A stretch of 64,000 nucleotides of DNA. Source: DASQHW01 sp038238245 (GTDB taxonomy: Bacteria; Actinomycetota; Acidimicrobiia; IMCC26256; PALSA-610). Location of the stretch: positions 1-64,000 of the forward strand of contig JBBRXX010000024.1 of assembly GCA_038238245.1 (NCBI GenBank), given 5' to 3'. Position numbers and translations under genes: made by a program. Shown here piece by piece: positions 9,901 to 17,712 of the stretch. A model generated the notes under the pieces. It was given only the letters and a program-made list of their open reading frames with translations, did no database searches and was not told the DNA's origin. Position 1 is the first letter of the stretch, and each line of letters opens with the position of its first letter.

Positions 9901-10994
9901 CCTCGAGTGCACACGGAGACCGTGTCTTCGCGTTGCTCGCGGGAGGCGGCACCGGTGGTCACACCTATCCGGCGATCGCGGTCGCCCAGGAGCTGCATTC
10001 GCGCGGTCATCGCGTGCGGTTCGTCGTCGCTCGTCGCGGCATGGCGGGCGACGCGGTCGCGGCCGCCGGGTTCGACGTCGACCAGTTGCCCGGACGCGGA
10101 TTGCAGCGGCGCCTCACGATCTCGAATGTGGGTGCGCTGTGGGGCATGTGCACCGCGATCGTTCGCGCGATCGCGATCGTGCGCCGGTACCGCCCGCGCG
10201 TCGTCGTCGGGTTCGGTGGTTATGCGTCGCTGCCGTGCGTCGCCGCCGCCCGATTGTTGCGCGTCCCGGTCGTCGTGCACGAACAGGACGCCGCGCCCGG
10301 TCTCGCGAACCGTATCGGGGTGCGTCTCGGTGCACGGGCCGCGGTCTCGCTTCCCGGCACACCGTTGCCCGACGCGACCCTGACGGGCAATCCGGTGCGC
10401 GCCTCCATCGCCGCGATCTCGCGAGACCCCGCACACGATCCGGCGTGCGTCGCGGTCTACGGCGGGGCGCAGGGCGCGCGTACGATCAACCGGGCGGTGC
10501 TCGGCTGCTACGACCGCTGGCGCGGACGCCACGATCTTGCCGTCCACCACGTGTGCGGGCCGCGCCACCTCGACGAGTGTCGTACGACCTTGGCCGCCTG
10601 CCGTCGCGCCGACGACAAGCTGCAATACGACCTCGTCGCGTACGAGGAGCACATGGACCGGTTGCTCGCCCGGACCACGCTCGCGGTCTGCCGGGCAGGT
10701 GCGGGCAGCATCGCCGAGCTCACGGCCGCGGGAGTGCCCGCCGTGCTCGTACCGTTGCCGGGCGCGCCCAGCGACCATCAGACCCGCAACGCGCGAACGC
10801 TCGAGCGTGCGGGCGCCGCCGTCCTCGTGCCCGACGCGGAATTCGACGCGCGGCGCCTCGACGCGGTCGTGTCGGAGTTGCTGGACCAACCGCGGCGCCT
10901 CGCCGAGATGGGTGACGCCGCGCGCGCACTGGGCCGCCCCGACGCCGCCGCGCGCGTCGCCGACGTCGTCGAGGAGCACGCTCGTGTCGCCTGA
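9897..10994 (+). CDS. murG: UDP-GlcNAc:lipid I N-acetylglucosaminyltransferase MurG
   Basis: Membrane-associated GT28 enzyme that turns lipid I into lipid II. The donor-side fold opens with LLAGGGTGGHTYPAIA (GGGTGGH at residues 16-22). GFGGYASLP and VHEQDAAPGLANR are the acceptor-side motifs, and CRAGAGSIAELTAAG with VPLPGAPSDHQTRNA is the UDP-GlcNAc pocket. The product of 365 residues is normal length. GTG 9897 is fixed by the overlap with the ftsW stop and by the family start just before the first Gly loop. It overlaps murC by 11 bases. Confidence 0.96.
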   Translation: MTSSAHGDRVFALLAGGGTGGHTYPAIAVAQELHSRGHRVRFVVARRGMAGDAVAAAGFDVDQLPGRGLQRRLTISNVGALWGMCTAIVRAIAIVRRYRPRVVVGFGGYASLPCVAAARLLRVPVVVHEQDAAPGLANRIGVRLGARAAVSLPGTPLPDATLTGNPVRASIAAISRDPAHDPACVAVYGGAQGARTINRAVLGCYDRWRGRHDLAVHHVCGPRHLDECRTTLAACRRADDKLQYDLVAYEEHMDRLLARTTLAVCRAGAGSIAELTAAGVPAVLVPLPGAPSDHQTRNARTLERAGAAVLVPDAEFDARRLDAVVSELLDQPRRLAEMGDAARALGRPDAAARVADVVEEHARVA

Positions 10995-12426
10995 CCCGGA
11001 CGCGCACGTCACGGTGCCGGCGCTCGATCTCTCGCGGCCCCGGCGCGTGCACATCGTCGGTGTCGGCGGCGCAGGCATGAGCGCGATCGCGTTGCTGCTG
11101 GTGCGTATGGGCCACGAGGTGAGTGGCTCCGACATCAAGCACAGTGCCGTGCTCGACCGCCTCTCTGCCGCCGGCGTCGAGGTGCACGTCGGCAACCGCG
11201 CCGAGCACGTCCCCGCCGCCGCCCATGCCGTCGTCTACTCGACCGCGGTCCCGCGCACGAACGTCGAGCTTCGTGCGGCCGAGGAGCGCGGGATGTTGGT
11301 GCTCCACCGGTCGCTCGCGCTCGCCGCGATCACCGCGACGCGCCGGACTATCGCCGTCGCCGGTTCGCACGGCAAGACGACGAGCGCGTCGATGCTCGCG
11401 CTGATCCTGCGCGGTGCGGGCTGGGCTCCGAGCTTCGTCATCGGCGGTGACGTGAACGAGGTCGGCACCAACGCCGCGTTCGGAAGCGGCGAGTGGCTCG
11501 TCGTGGAGGCGGACGAGAGCGACGGCACGTTCCTGCGGCTGCAGCCCGAGGCGGCCCTCGTGACGAACGTCGAGCCCGACCATCTCGACTACTACGGCGA
11601 TTTCGACGCGCTGGTCGGCGCGTTCGAGCGGTTCATCGACGGCACGCGCGGCCCGGTCGTCTGCTGCGCCGACGACGCGGTTGCCGCGCGCTTGGCCCGG
11701 GCGCGTCCCGGCGTACGGACCTACGGCGCCTCGCCCGAGGCGGACTACCGGATCGTCGACGAGGTCTCGGGCCCGTACGGGTGTCGCTTCACGCTCGAGG
11801 TGGACGGCGAGCGGCGGGGTGAGCTCGCGGTGCCGATCGGCGTGAAGGCGACGACCAACGCCGCCGGCGCCGCGGCGATCGCGCTGGAGCTCGGGGCCGG
11901 CATCGAAGCCGTCGCGAGTGCGCTCGCAGGATTCGGCGGGGTCGCGCGGCGCTTCCAGTACCGCGGCGAACGCGCGGGCGTCACGTTCGTCGATGACTAC
12001 GCCCACCTTCCGAGCGAGGTCGCCGCCGCGATCGCGACGGCGCGCAGTGGGCCGTGGCGGCGCGTGATCACGGTGTTCCAGCCGCATCGGTACACGCGCA
12101 CGGCGTCGATAGGGCGCGACTTCGCCGACGCGTTCACCGCCGCGGACGCAGTCGTGCTGACCGACGTGTATTCCGCGGGGGAGACGCCGATTCCGGGGAT
12201 CTCGGGGCGGGTGGTCCTCCACGCCGTTCTCGACAATCACCCCGCATTGCCGGTGACGTACCTCCCGCGCCGCGCGGATCTGGACGGCGTGCCGGCGCGC
12301 ATGGCGCGCCGCGGGGACGTGGTGTTGACGTTGGGTGCCGGCGATCTCACGACGATGCCGGACGTGTGGCTCGGCCGCGCCGATCCGGGCGCCTTGCTCG
12401 ACGCGACCGGCGAGGATCCGTCGTGA
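10984..12426 (+). CDS. murC: UDP-N-acetylmuramate-L-alanine ligase MurC
   Basis: First Mur ligase of the pathway, joining L-Ala to UDP-MurNAc. The N-terminal nucleotide-binding motif HIVGVGGAGMSAIA (about residues 21-34) is followed by the ATP loop GSHGKTTSASM (lysine near 131), VEADESDGTFL, EPDHLDYYG and the C-terminal VFQPHRYTRT motif. The length of 480 matches the family. GTG 10984 overlaps murG; GTG 11013 is an alternative that would leave a shorter leader before the Gly motif. It ends in a GTGA overlap with murB. Confidence 0.95.
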   Translation: MSPDPDAHVTVPALDLSRPRRVHIVGVGGAGMSAIALLLVRMGHEVSGSDIKHSAVLDRLSAAGVEVHVGNRAEHVPAAAHAVVYSTAVPRTNVELRAAEERGMLVLHRSLALAAITATRRTIAVAGSHGKTTSASMLALILRGAGWAPSFVIGGDVNEVGTNAAFGSGEWLVVEADESDGTFLRLQPEAALVTNVEPDHLDYYGDFDALVGAFERFIDGTRGPVVCCADDAVAARLARARPGVRTYGASPEADYRIVDEVSGPYGCRFTLEVDGERRGELAVPIGVKATTNAAGAAAIALELGAGIEAVASALAGFGGVARRFQYRGERAGVTFVDDYAHLPSEVAAAIATARSGPWRRVITVFQPHRYTRTASIGRDFADAFTAADAVVLTDVYSAGETPIPGISGRVVLHAVLDNHPALPVTYLPRRADLDGVPARMARRGDVVLTLGAGDLTTMPDVWLGRADPGALLDATGEDPS

Positions 12427-13367
12427 GCGCGCTCGAGGCGATCGCGGCGGCGCTGGATCAGGAGCTCGGCGGGCAGATCGAGCGCGACGCGCCGTCGGCG
12501 CCACTCACCACGTATCGATGCGGTGGGCCGATCCGGCTCCTCCTGCGCATCGAGCGGGAGTCCGACCTCGCGGTCCTCGGACGGGCGCTCGCATCTCACC
12601 CCGATACCGAGGTGCTCGTGATCGGGCGGGGGTCGAACCTGCTCATCGGCGACGCGGGTTTCGAAGGCGTCGGACTCCTCGTCGGCGGCGAGCTCGAGCA
12701 GCTCTCGATCGACCCGGACGCGGCGCGCGTCGACGCCGGTGCCGCGGTCGCGCTGCCGGTGCTCGCCCGCCAGGCGGCGAAGTCGGGGATCGGAGACCTC
12801 GAGTTCTTCGTCGGCATCCCCGGAAGCGTCGGCGGCGCGGTGCGCATGAACGCGGGCGGGCACGGGGCGGAGACCAACGACGTTCTCCGCACCGCCCGCG
12901 TCGTCGATCTCGACGAGGGCTCCCCTCGTGTGCTGACGCGCGAGGAGCTCGGCCTCCGCTACCGCCACTCGGCGCTCGGACCACGAGCCGTCGTGGTCGG
13001 GGCGTCGTTCACCGGGCGGCTGGACGCGCCGGATGCATGCGGGCAACGGATCGACGAGATCGTGCGCTGGCGCCGGGCGCACCAGCCCGGCGGCCAGAAC
13101 GCCGGCTCCGTGTTCACGAACCCGGGCGCAGACGCCGCGGGAAGGTTGATCGAAGCATCGGGCCTGAAGGGCCTACGGATCGGCGGGGCGGTCGTGTCGC
13201 AGAAGCACGCCAACTTCTTCGTCGCGGGTCCGGGTGCCCGCGCCGACGACGTGTACGCGCTGCTCCGCGAGGTGCAGCGACAGGTGGAGACGCAAACCGG
13301 CGTCCGGTTGGAGCCCGAGCTGCGGCTCGTCGGCTTCGCCGACCGCGACGAGGAGGTCGGTCGATGA
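12423..13367 (+). CDS. murB: UDP-N-acetylenolpyruvoylglucosamine reductase MurB
   Basis: FAD enzyme that reduces enolpyruvyl-UDP-GlcNAc to UDP-MurNAc. FAD-binding motifs LVIGRGSNLL and GIPGSVGGAVRMNAGGHG are clear. The C-terminal GQNAGSVFTNP holds the expected catalytic serine, and SQKHANFFV is conserved. About 314 residues and the compact C-terminal domain fit the shorter MurB type. Placed between murC and ftsQ, it supplies the substrate for MurC. Coupled on both sides (GTGA at the start, ATGA at the end). Confidence 0.95.
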   Translation: MSALEAIAAALDQELGGQIERDAPSAPLTTYRCGGPIRLLLRIERESDLAVLGRALASHPDTEVLVIGRGSNLLIGDAGFEGVGLLVGGELEQLSIDPDAARVDAGAAVALPVLARQAAKSGIGDLEFFVGIPGSVGGAVRMNAGGHGAETNDVLRTARVVDLDEGSPRVLTREELGLRYRHSALGPRAVVVGASFTGRLDAPDACGQRIDEIVRWRRAHQPGGQNAGSVFTNPGADAAGRLIEASGLKGLRIGGAVVSQKHANFFVAGPGARADDVYALLREVQRQVETQTGVRLEPELRLVGFADRDEEVGR

Positions 13368-14158
13368 CCACGACCACACCTACATCCACGGCACCCGCGC
13401 CGCCACCGGCGCCGACACCGCCGATGGACCCGCGCATCCGCGAGCGACGGATCGAGGTGAAGCGTGCTGTCGGGCGCCGCCGGCTCCGTGTGTTGCTCGT
13501 GGCCGGCAGCGCGATCGTGACGCTCGGGATCGCGTTCCTCGCGATCAACTCGCCGTTCCTGGACGTCGACCGTGTGCAGGTGCTCGGCGCGCACCATCTC
13601 ACGGCCCAGGAGGTTCGCGCGTCGTCGCGCATTCACCGGCACGACGCGCTGCTCTTCGTCGACACCGGTGCCGCGGCGCATCGCGTCGAGGCCCTCCCGT
13701 GGGTCGAACGGGCGACGGTGCATCGCGACTACCCGGGAACCGTGCGCATCGTGATCAAGGAGTACACGCCGGTCGCCTACGTGCCGGATGGCGGTGAAGC
13801 TGTGTTGCTCGCCGAGAACGGCCGCGCGATCACGCGCGTCGCGGCTCCGCCTGCGGGTGCCGTGAAGATTGTCGGCGTGCGTCGTGCGCCGACCGTCGGT
13901 GAGCTCCTCTCGCCGCCGGAAGCGGCGCGCGTCGTCCCGCAATTGCCGCGCCGGCTTGCGCAACAGGTGATGTCGGTCGACGTCGCCGGTACCGGTCTCG
14001 CGTTGCATCTCGACGGCCGCGGTGCGATCCGACTCGGTACCGCGAACGACCTGCGCGCCAAGGCCGCGTCGGCGCTCGCGGTGCTCGGGGTGCGCGGCGC
14101 GCGGCCGTTCTCGTACATCGACGTGTCGACGCCGGACTCGCCGACGATGCACGACTGA
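13364..14158 (+). CDS. ftsQ: Cell division protein FtsQ (DivIB)
   Basis: Bitopic divisome protein linking FtsL/FtsB to the septal synthase. The Thr/Pro-rich cytoplasmic start (residues 1-25) and a basic stretch lead into a membrane helix (about 40-60, VLLVAGSAIVTLGIAFLA). A POTRA domain follows (FLDVDRVQVLGAHHLTAQEV to about residue 133), then the FtsQ domain ending with RPFSYIDVSTPDSP. The length of 264 is typical. ATG 13364 overlaps murB. It is the last gene before a 192-base gap; no ftsA is present, as is usual in Actinobacteria. Confidence 0.92.
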   Translation: MTTTTPTSTAPAPPPAPTPPMDPRIRERRIEVKRAVGRRRLRVLLVAGSAIVTLGIAFLAINSPFLDVDRVQVLGAHHLTAQEVRASSRIHRHDALLFVDTGAAAHRVEALPWVERATVHRDYPGTVRIVIKEYTPVAYVPDGGEAVLLAENGRAITRVAAPPAGAVKIVGVRRAPTVGELLSPPEAARVVPQLPRRLAQQVMSVDVAGTGLALHLDGRGAIRLGTANDLRAKAASALAVLGVRGARPFSYIDVSTPDSPTMHD

Positions 14159-14203
14159 TTGCAACGTCGCCACGCGGTTCGGTAAGGTCTCGACGCCCAG
14201 CAC

Positions 14204-14233
14204 AGGTTGACATAATCATCAACCTGAAGTTGA
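14204..14233 (+). promoter_or_regulatory. Three A[AG]GTTGA half-sites in the ftsZ upstream region
   Basis: AGGTTGA at 14204-14210 and its exact inverted copy TCAACCT at 14219-14225 form a perfect 7-bp inverted repeat around an AT-rich centre (CATAATCA). A third copy, AAGTTGA, lies at 14227-14233. The first copy contains TTGACA (14207-14212), a consensus -35 hexamer, though no good -10 stands 17 bases later. It reads either as a promoter element or as an operator over one; the symmetry favours an operator. The ftsZ start is 118 bases downstream. Confidence 0.45.
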
Positions 14234-14270
14234 GCTTCACGGTTTGGGGAAATGGCCCGGTCAGGGGCCG

Positions 14271-14296
14271 GCAGAGACGGTACGCAGAGACGGTAC
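14271..14296 (+). repeat. 13-bp perfect tandem duplication in the ftsZ leader
   Basis: GCAGAGACGGTAC occurs twice head to tail (14271-14283 and 14284-14296), 55 bases before the ftsZ ATG. It lies outside any coding region I can support. It may be a binding site pair in the untranslated leader or a recent slippage product. Confidence 0.85.
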
Positions 14297-14350
14297 GACG
14301 TGTGCGCAGGCGCTCCTGTCCCGCGGCGAAGTCAGAGGAAAGGTCGCGCA

Positions 14351-15421
14351 ATGCTCGGCGCTCCGCAGCACTACTTGGCAGTCATCAAGGTGGTCGGCGT
14401 CGGTGGCGGCGGCTGCAACGCCGTCAACCGGATGATCGACGCCGGCTTGAAAGGCGTCGAGTTCATCGCGGTCAACACCGACGCGCAGTCGCTGCTTCTG
14501 TCGGACGCCGACGTCAAGCTCGACATCGGCCGCCAGCTGACGCGCGGTCTCGGCGCCGGTTCCGATCCCGAGATCGGCCGCCAAGCAGCCGAGGAGCACC
14601 GCCAAGAGATCGAAGAGGTGCTGAAGGGCGCCGACATGGTGTTCATCACCGCGGGCAAGGGCGGTGGCACCGGCACCGGTGGCGCGCCGCTCGTCGCCGA
14701 GATCGCCAAGCAGATCGGCGCGCTGACCGTCGGTGTCGTGACGCGGCCGTTCAGCTTCGAGGGACGCCGGCGTTCGGTGCAGGCCGACACCGGTATCCAG
14801 AAGCTGAAGGAGAAGGTCGACACGATCATCATCATCCCCAACGAGCGCCTGCTCCAGGTGAGCGACGAGCGCACGTCGATGTTGAACGCGTTCAAGATGG
14901 CCGACGAGGTGCTCCTGCAGGGCGTGCAGGGCATCACCGACCTCATCACGACACCCGGCCTCATCAACACCGACTTCGCCGACGTGAAGATGATCCTCAG
15001 CAACGCCGGCTCCGCGCTGATGGGCGTCGGCTACGCATCGGGCGACGGTCGCGCCGTCGCTGCCGCGCGTGCCGCGATCTCGAGCCCGTTGCTCGAGGCG
15101 AGCATCGAAGGCGCGCGGGGAATCCTGCTCAACGTCAGCGGCCCGTCGGACCTCGGCTTGTTCGAGTTGCACGAGGCGGCCCAGATCATCGGCGAAGCCG
15201 GGCACGCCGACGCCAACGTGATCTTCGGCGCGGTGATCGACGATGCCCTCGGCGACGAGGTGCGCATCACCGTGATCGCCGCGGGCTTCGACCGCTTCGA
15301 AGGCGAGTCGCGCAACCAGCGCGGCGTCTCGCTCGGTCTCGACGACGAGGACTCGCTCGCCGGTGACGACGCGCTCGACCTCGGCGACGACGACTTCGAC
15401 GTCCCCGAATTCCTGCGGTGA
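14351..15421 (+). CDS. ftsZ: Cell division GTPase FtsZ
   Basis: Tubulin-like GTPase that forms the Z ring. The product begins IKVVGVGGGGCNAVNRM, and the tubulin signature GGGTGTG is at residues 104-110. The synergy loop contains NADFADV-like NTDFADVKMI. It ends with DDFDVPEFLR, the conserved C-terminal peptide that binds SepF and other partners. ATG 14351 is chosen because GAGGAAAGG lies 7-8 bases upstream; an in-frame ATG at 14252 would add 33 residues not typical of FtsZ. At 356 residues it has a short linker. It ends in a GTGA overlap with pgeF. Confidence 0.98.
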   Translation: MLGAPQHYLAVIKVVGVGGGGCNAVNRMIDAGLKGVEFIAVNTDAQSLLLSDADVKLDIGRQLTRGLGAGSDPEIGRQAAEEHRQEIEEVLKGADMVFITAGKGGGTGTGGAPLVAEIAKQIGALTVGVVTRPFSFEGRRRSVQADTGIQKLKEKVDTIIIIPNERLLQVSDERTSMLNAFKMADEVLLQGVQGITDLITTPGLINTDFADVKMILSNAGSALMGVGYASGDGRAVAAARAAISSPLLEASIEGARGILLNVSGPSDLGLFELHEAAQIIGEAGHADANVIFGAVIDDALGDEVRITVIAAGFDRFEGESRNQRGVSLGLDDEDSLAGDDALDLGDDDFDVPEFLR

Positions 15422-16110
15422 TCCTGAGGCGCAGGGTCGGGCCGGCGGGGGTCTGGTGCAGCGGCCGTGCGCACGGAAACGTCGGCGATCATGTCGGCGA
15501 CGACCCGGATGCGGTGGCGAAACATCGTGCGGAGGTCGCGGTCGCGGCCGGGTTGCCCGCACCGACGGACTGGGTGTGGCTCCGCCAGGTGCACCGCGCG
15601 GGTGTCCACGCCGCGGAGGGACCGACCCCGCCGGAGGAGCCGCCCGAAGCCGACGCCGCGGTCACCGCGACGCGCGGTCTGCCGCTCGCGATCGTCACCG
15701 CGGACTGTGCCCCGGTCGTCCTCGCGAACGACGATGCAATCGGCGTCGTGCATGCGGGACATCGCGGGCTTGCTGCCGGCGTGATCGAGGCGGCGGTCAC
15801 GCGCGTACGCGCGCACGGCGACGGTGAGGTGCACGCGTTCCTCGGTCCCTGCATTCGGCCCGCGCACTACGAGTTCGGAACGCGCGACCTCGAGATGTTG
15901 GCGGCGCGCCTGGGAGACGAGGTGAAGGGTCATACGGTCGACGGACGGCCCGCGTTCGACATCCCGGCCGCGGTCGGGATCGCGCTCGCGCGCGCTGGTG
16001 TCACGCAGTTCGAAGATTGCGGCGTCTGTACCGCGGACTCTGCGGCATATTTCTCGTACCGGCGTGACGGCGCGACCGGCCGTCAGATGACGGTTGCGGT
16101 GCTGTCATGA
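15418..16110 (+). CDS. pgeF: PgeF/YfiH family multicopper-oxidase-fold protein (peptidoglycan editing factor)
   Basis: Member of the YfiH (laccase-domain) family. In other bacteria these proteins are linked to removing L-Ser misincorporated at the first position of the peptidoglycan stem, and to purine nucleoside or polyphenol activity. The metal-site pattern is visible: QVHRAG with a His, TADCAPV with a Cys, and VHAGHRGLAAG with a His. The product of 230 residues is family length. It directly follows ftsZ with a GTGA overlap, a position common in Actinobacteria and Firmicutes. The editing role is inferred from family and context. Confidence 0.9.
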   Translation: MILRRRVGPAGVWCSGRAHGNVGDHVGDDPDAVAKHRAEVAVAAGLPAPTDWVWLRQVHRAGVHAAEGPTPPEEPPEADAAVTATRGLPLAIVTADCAPVVLANDDAIGVVHAGHRGLAAGVIEAAVTRVRAHGDGEVHAFLGPCIRPAHYEFGTRDLEMLAARLGDEVKGHTVDGRPAFDIPAAVGIALARAGVTQFEDCGVCTADSAAYFSYRRDGATGRQMTVAVLS

Positions 16111-16778
16111 CCGTTGCCGAGGGGCTGGCCGCGGTTCGGGCGCGTATCGCCGGTGCGGCAGAGGATGGCGGGCGTGATCCGCGGGACGTCACCTTGGTGG
16201 TCGTGACCAAGTCCGTCGGGGTCGACGCGATACGCGACGCGATCGCGGCCGGCGCGACCGATGTGGGGGAGAACCGCGCGCAGGACCTCGCGGCGAAAGC
16301 GCGCGCGCTCGAAACCGACGACGCCGGCCCGCAGCGCTGGCACTTCATCGGCCGGCTGCAACGCAACAAGGTGCGCGCCGTCGCGCCCTATGTCGCGCTC
16401 TGGCAGTCCGTCGACCGTGACGAGCTGGCGACGGAGATCGCGCGGCGCGCGCCGGGCGCGCGGGTCCTCGTGCAGGTGAACGTGGCAGGCGAGGCGCAGA
16501 AGGGGGGCTGCGCACCGGCGGAGACGGCCGCCCTCGTGGATCGCTGCCGAGCGCACGGGCTGGACGTGGAGGGCCTCATGACCGTACCGCCCGAGGCCGG
16601 TGATCCCACCCCGAGCTTTGCAACGCTCCGCAGCCTGTCGGATGCACTCGGCCTCGCGACCTGCTCAATGGGCATGAGCGGCGACTTCGAGCGCGCGATC
16701 CGCGCCGGAGCGACGATGGTGCGAGTTGGCAGTGCCATCTTCGGTCCGCGTCCGGCCGATTCGGACGCGCGACGATAA
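16107..16778 (+). CDS. yggS: YggS family pyridoxal-5-phosphate homeostasis protein
   Basis: PLP-binding protein of the fold III TIM-barrel type that buffers the pyridoxal phosphate pool. The PLP lysine lies in LVVVTKSV (residue 35), followed by VGENRAQDL and HFIGRLQRNK, both family signatures, and MGMSGDFERAI near the end for phosphate binding. At 223 residues it is complete. ATG 16107 overlaps pgeF. In Gram-positive division clusters this gene regularly precedes sepF. Confidence 0.94.
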   Translation: MTVAEGLAAVRARIAGAAEDGGRDPRDVTLVVVTKSVGVDAIRDAIAAGATDVGENRAQDLAAKARALETDDAGPQRWHFIGRLQRNKVRAVAPYVALWQSVDRDELATEIARRAPGARVLVQVNVAGEAQKGGCAPAETAALVDRCRAHGLDVEGLMTVPPEAGDPTPSFATLRSLSDALGLATCSMGMSGDFERAIRAGATMVRVGSAIFGPRPADSDARR

Positions 16779-16781
16779 TCT
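16776..16781 (+). promoter_or_regulatory. Possible -10 box for sepF
   Basis: TAATCT fits the actinobacterial TANNNT pattern and overlaps the yggS stop region. It would give an untranslated leader of about 75 bases before sepF. No clear -35 was seen. Confidence 0.3.
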
Positions 16782-16827
16782 CTCGCAGGAGTCTGACCCT
16801 CCGACGCACCACTCCCTGCGACCCAAA

Positions 16828-16836
16828 TCAAGTTGA
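16828..16836 (+). promoter_or_regulatory. Palindrome TCAAGTTGA before sepF
   Basis: A 9-base palindrome about 28 bases before the sepF ATG contains AAGTTGA on the + strand and TCAACTTGA-type symmetry on the other. It matches the A[AG]GTTGA half-sites found upstream of ftsZ and may be a shared operator. Confidence 0.35.
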
Positions 16837-16863
16837 CTGGGACACTTCAGAAGGGACTCCGGC

Positions 16864-17421
16864 ATGTCGGTCTTCCACAAGACGATGGTCTGGCTGGGCC
16901 TCGTCGATGACGAAGAGTATTACGGCGACGACGAGTACTACGTCGACGAGTACGGCGAGCCGGTTGCCGCACCAGCGCGTCAGCCTGCACGCGCGACGGC
17001 GACGGTCACTGCGCCCGCGCCAACGGAATCCAGTCCGCTGACGGTGATACGCAGCCGTCGCGAACGCGACGACGCGAGTCCCGCGGGCGCACCCGCAGTG
17101 CCGCGCCCGGCCACCGTGAAGCCGATCCCCATGCCCGCGACGCGCGTGCACGTCATGGAGCCGAAGGGTTTCAACGACGCGCAGGAGGTCGGCGATCGCC
17201 TCAAGGCCGGTCAGCCCGTCATCCTCAACCTGCAAGGCGTCGACCGCGACCTGCAGCGGCGCCTGATCGACTTCTCGAGCGGCCTGGCGTACGCGCTCAA
17301 CGGCACGATGTCGAAGGCCGCCGACCAGGTCTTCCTGCTGACACCGTCCAACGTGGAAGTCTCCGAAGAGGAGAAGGAGCGCTTGCAGGCCCGCGGCCTG
17401 TATCGCGCGTCACGCTCGTGA
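16864..17421 (+). CDS. sepF: Cell division protein SepF
   Basis: Membrane-anchoring partner of FtsZ, which replaces FtsA in Actinobacteria. The N-terminus (SVFHKTMVWLGLVDD) is an amphipathic membrane-binding helix. A very acidic Tyr/Asp stretch (to about residue 37) and an Ala/Pro linker follow. The SepF core (about 98-175) contains VHVMEPKGFNDAQEVGDRL and RLIDFSSGLAYALNG. The product of 185 residues is usual for this phylum. ATG 16864 has AGAAGGGACT upstream. A GTGA overlap couples it to yggT. Confidence 0.96.
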   Translation: MSVFHKTMVWLGLVDDEEYYGDDEYYVDEYGEPVAAPARQPARATATVTAPAPTESSPLTVIRSRRERDDASPAGAPAVPRPATVKPIPMPATRVHVMEPKGFNDAQEVGDRLKAGQPVILNLQGVDRDLQRRLIDFSSGLAYALNGTMSKAADQVFLLTPSNVEVSEEEKERLQARGLYRASRS

Positions 17422-17660
17422 CGATCATCTGCGCAATCGTCACGGCCTACATGGTCGTGTTGTTCGCCCGCGCCATCATGTCGTGGTTTCCGGTCCGCCC
17501 TGGCACACCTTGGGCATCGGTGTACGGCGTCCTGCTCGACTTGACCGAACCGGTGTTGGCCCCGTTGCGGCGGATCATTCCGCCCGCCGGCATGTTCGAC
17601 CTCTCGTTCCTCGTGTTGTTCGTGGCGCTGGGAATTCTGCGCGCGGCAGTCTGCAGCTGA
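17418..17660 (+). CDS. YggT family membrane protein
   Basis: Small protein of 80 residues with two membrane segments (about 2-24 and 55-78) around a loop containing LLDLTEPVLAPLRRIIPP, the family signature. The precise role is unknown; in Actinobacteria and Firmicutes it stands between sepF and divIVA, and chloroplast homologues affect nucleoid or cell division. GTG 17418 overlaps sepF. Confidence 0.9.
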   Translation: MTIICAIVTAYMVVLFARAIMSWFPVRPGTPWASVYGVLLDLTEPVLAPLRRIIPPAGMFDLSFLVLFVALGILRAAVCS

Positions 17661-17700
17661 AGAGCTGCTCGGGGTACTCCACCACGGCGAGTGGCGGGTC

Positions 17701-17706
17701 TACAGT
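17701..17706 (+). promoter_or_regulatory. -10 box for a leaderless divIVA transcript
   Basis: TACAGT ends 6 bases before the divIVA ATG at 17713, which would place the transcription start on or next to the start codon. No strong Shine-Dalgarno sequence lies between. Confidence 0.5.
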
Positions 17707-17712
17707 GGTGCG

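Noticed and set aside
14159..14350. Missing or deleted ftsA between ftsQ and ftsZ
   Set aside because: Actinobacteria normally lack ftsA and use SepF, which is present at 16864; no remnant is visible in the gap.
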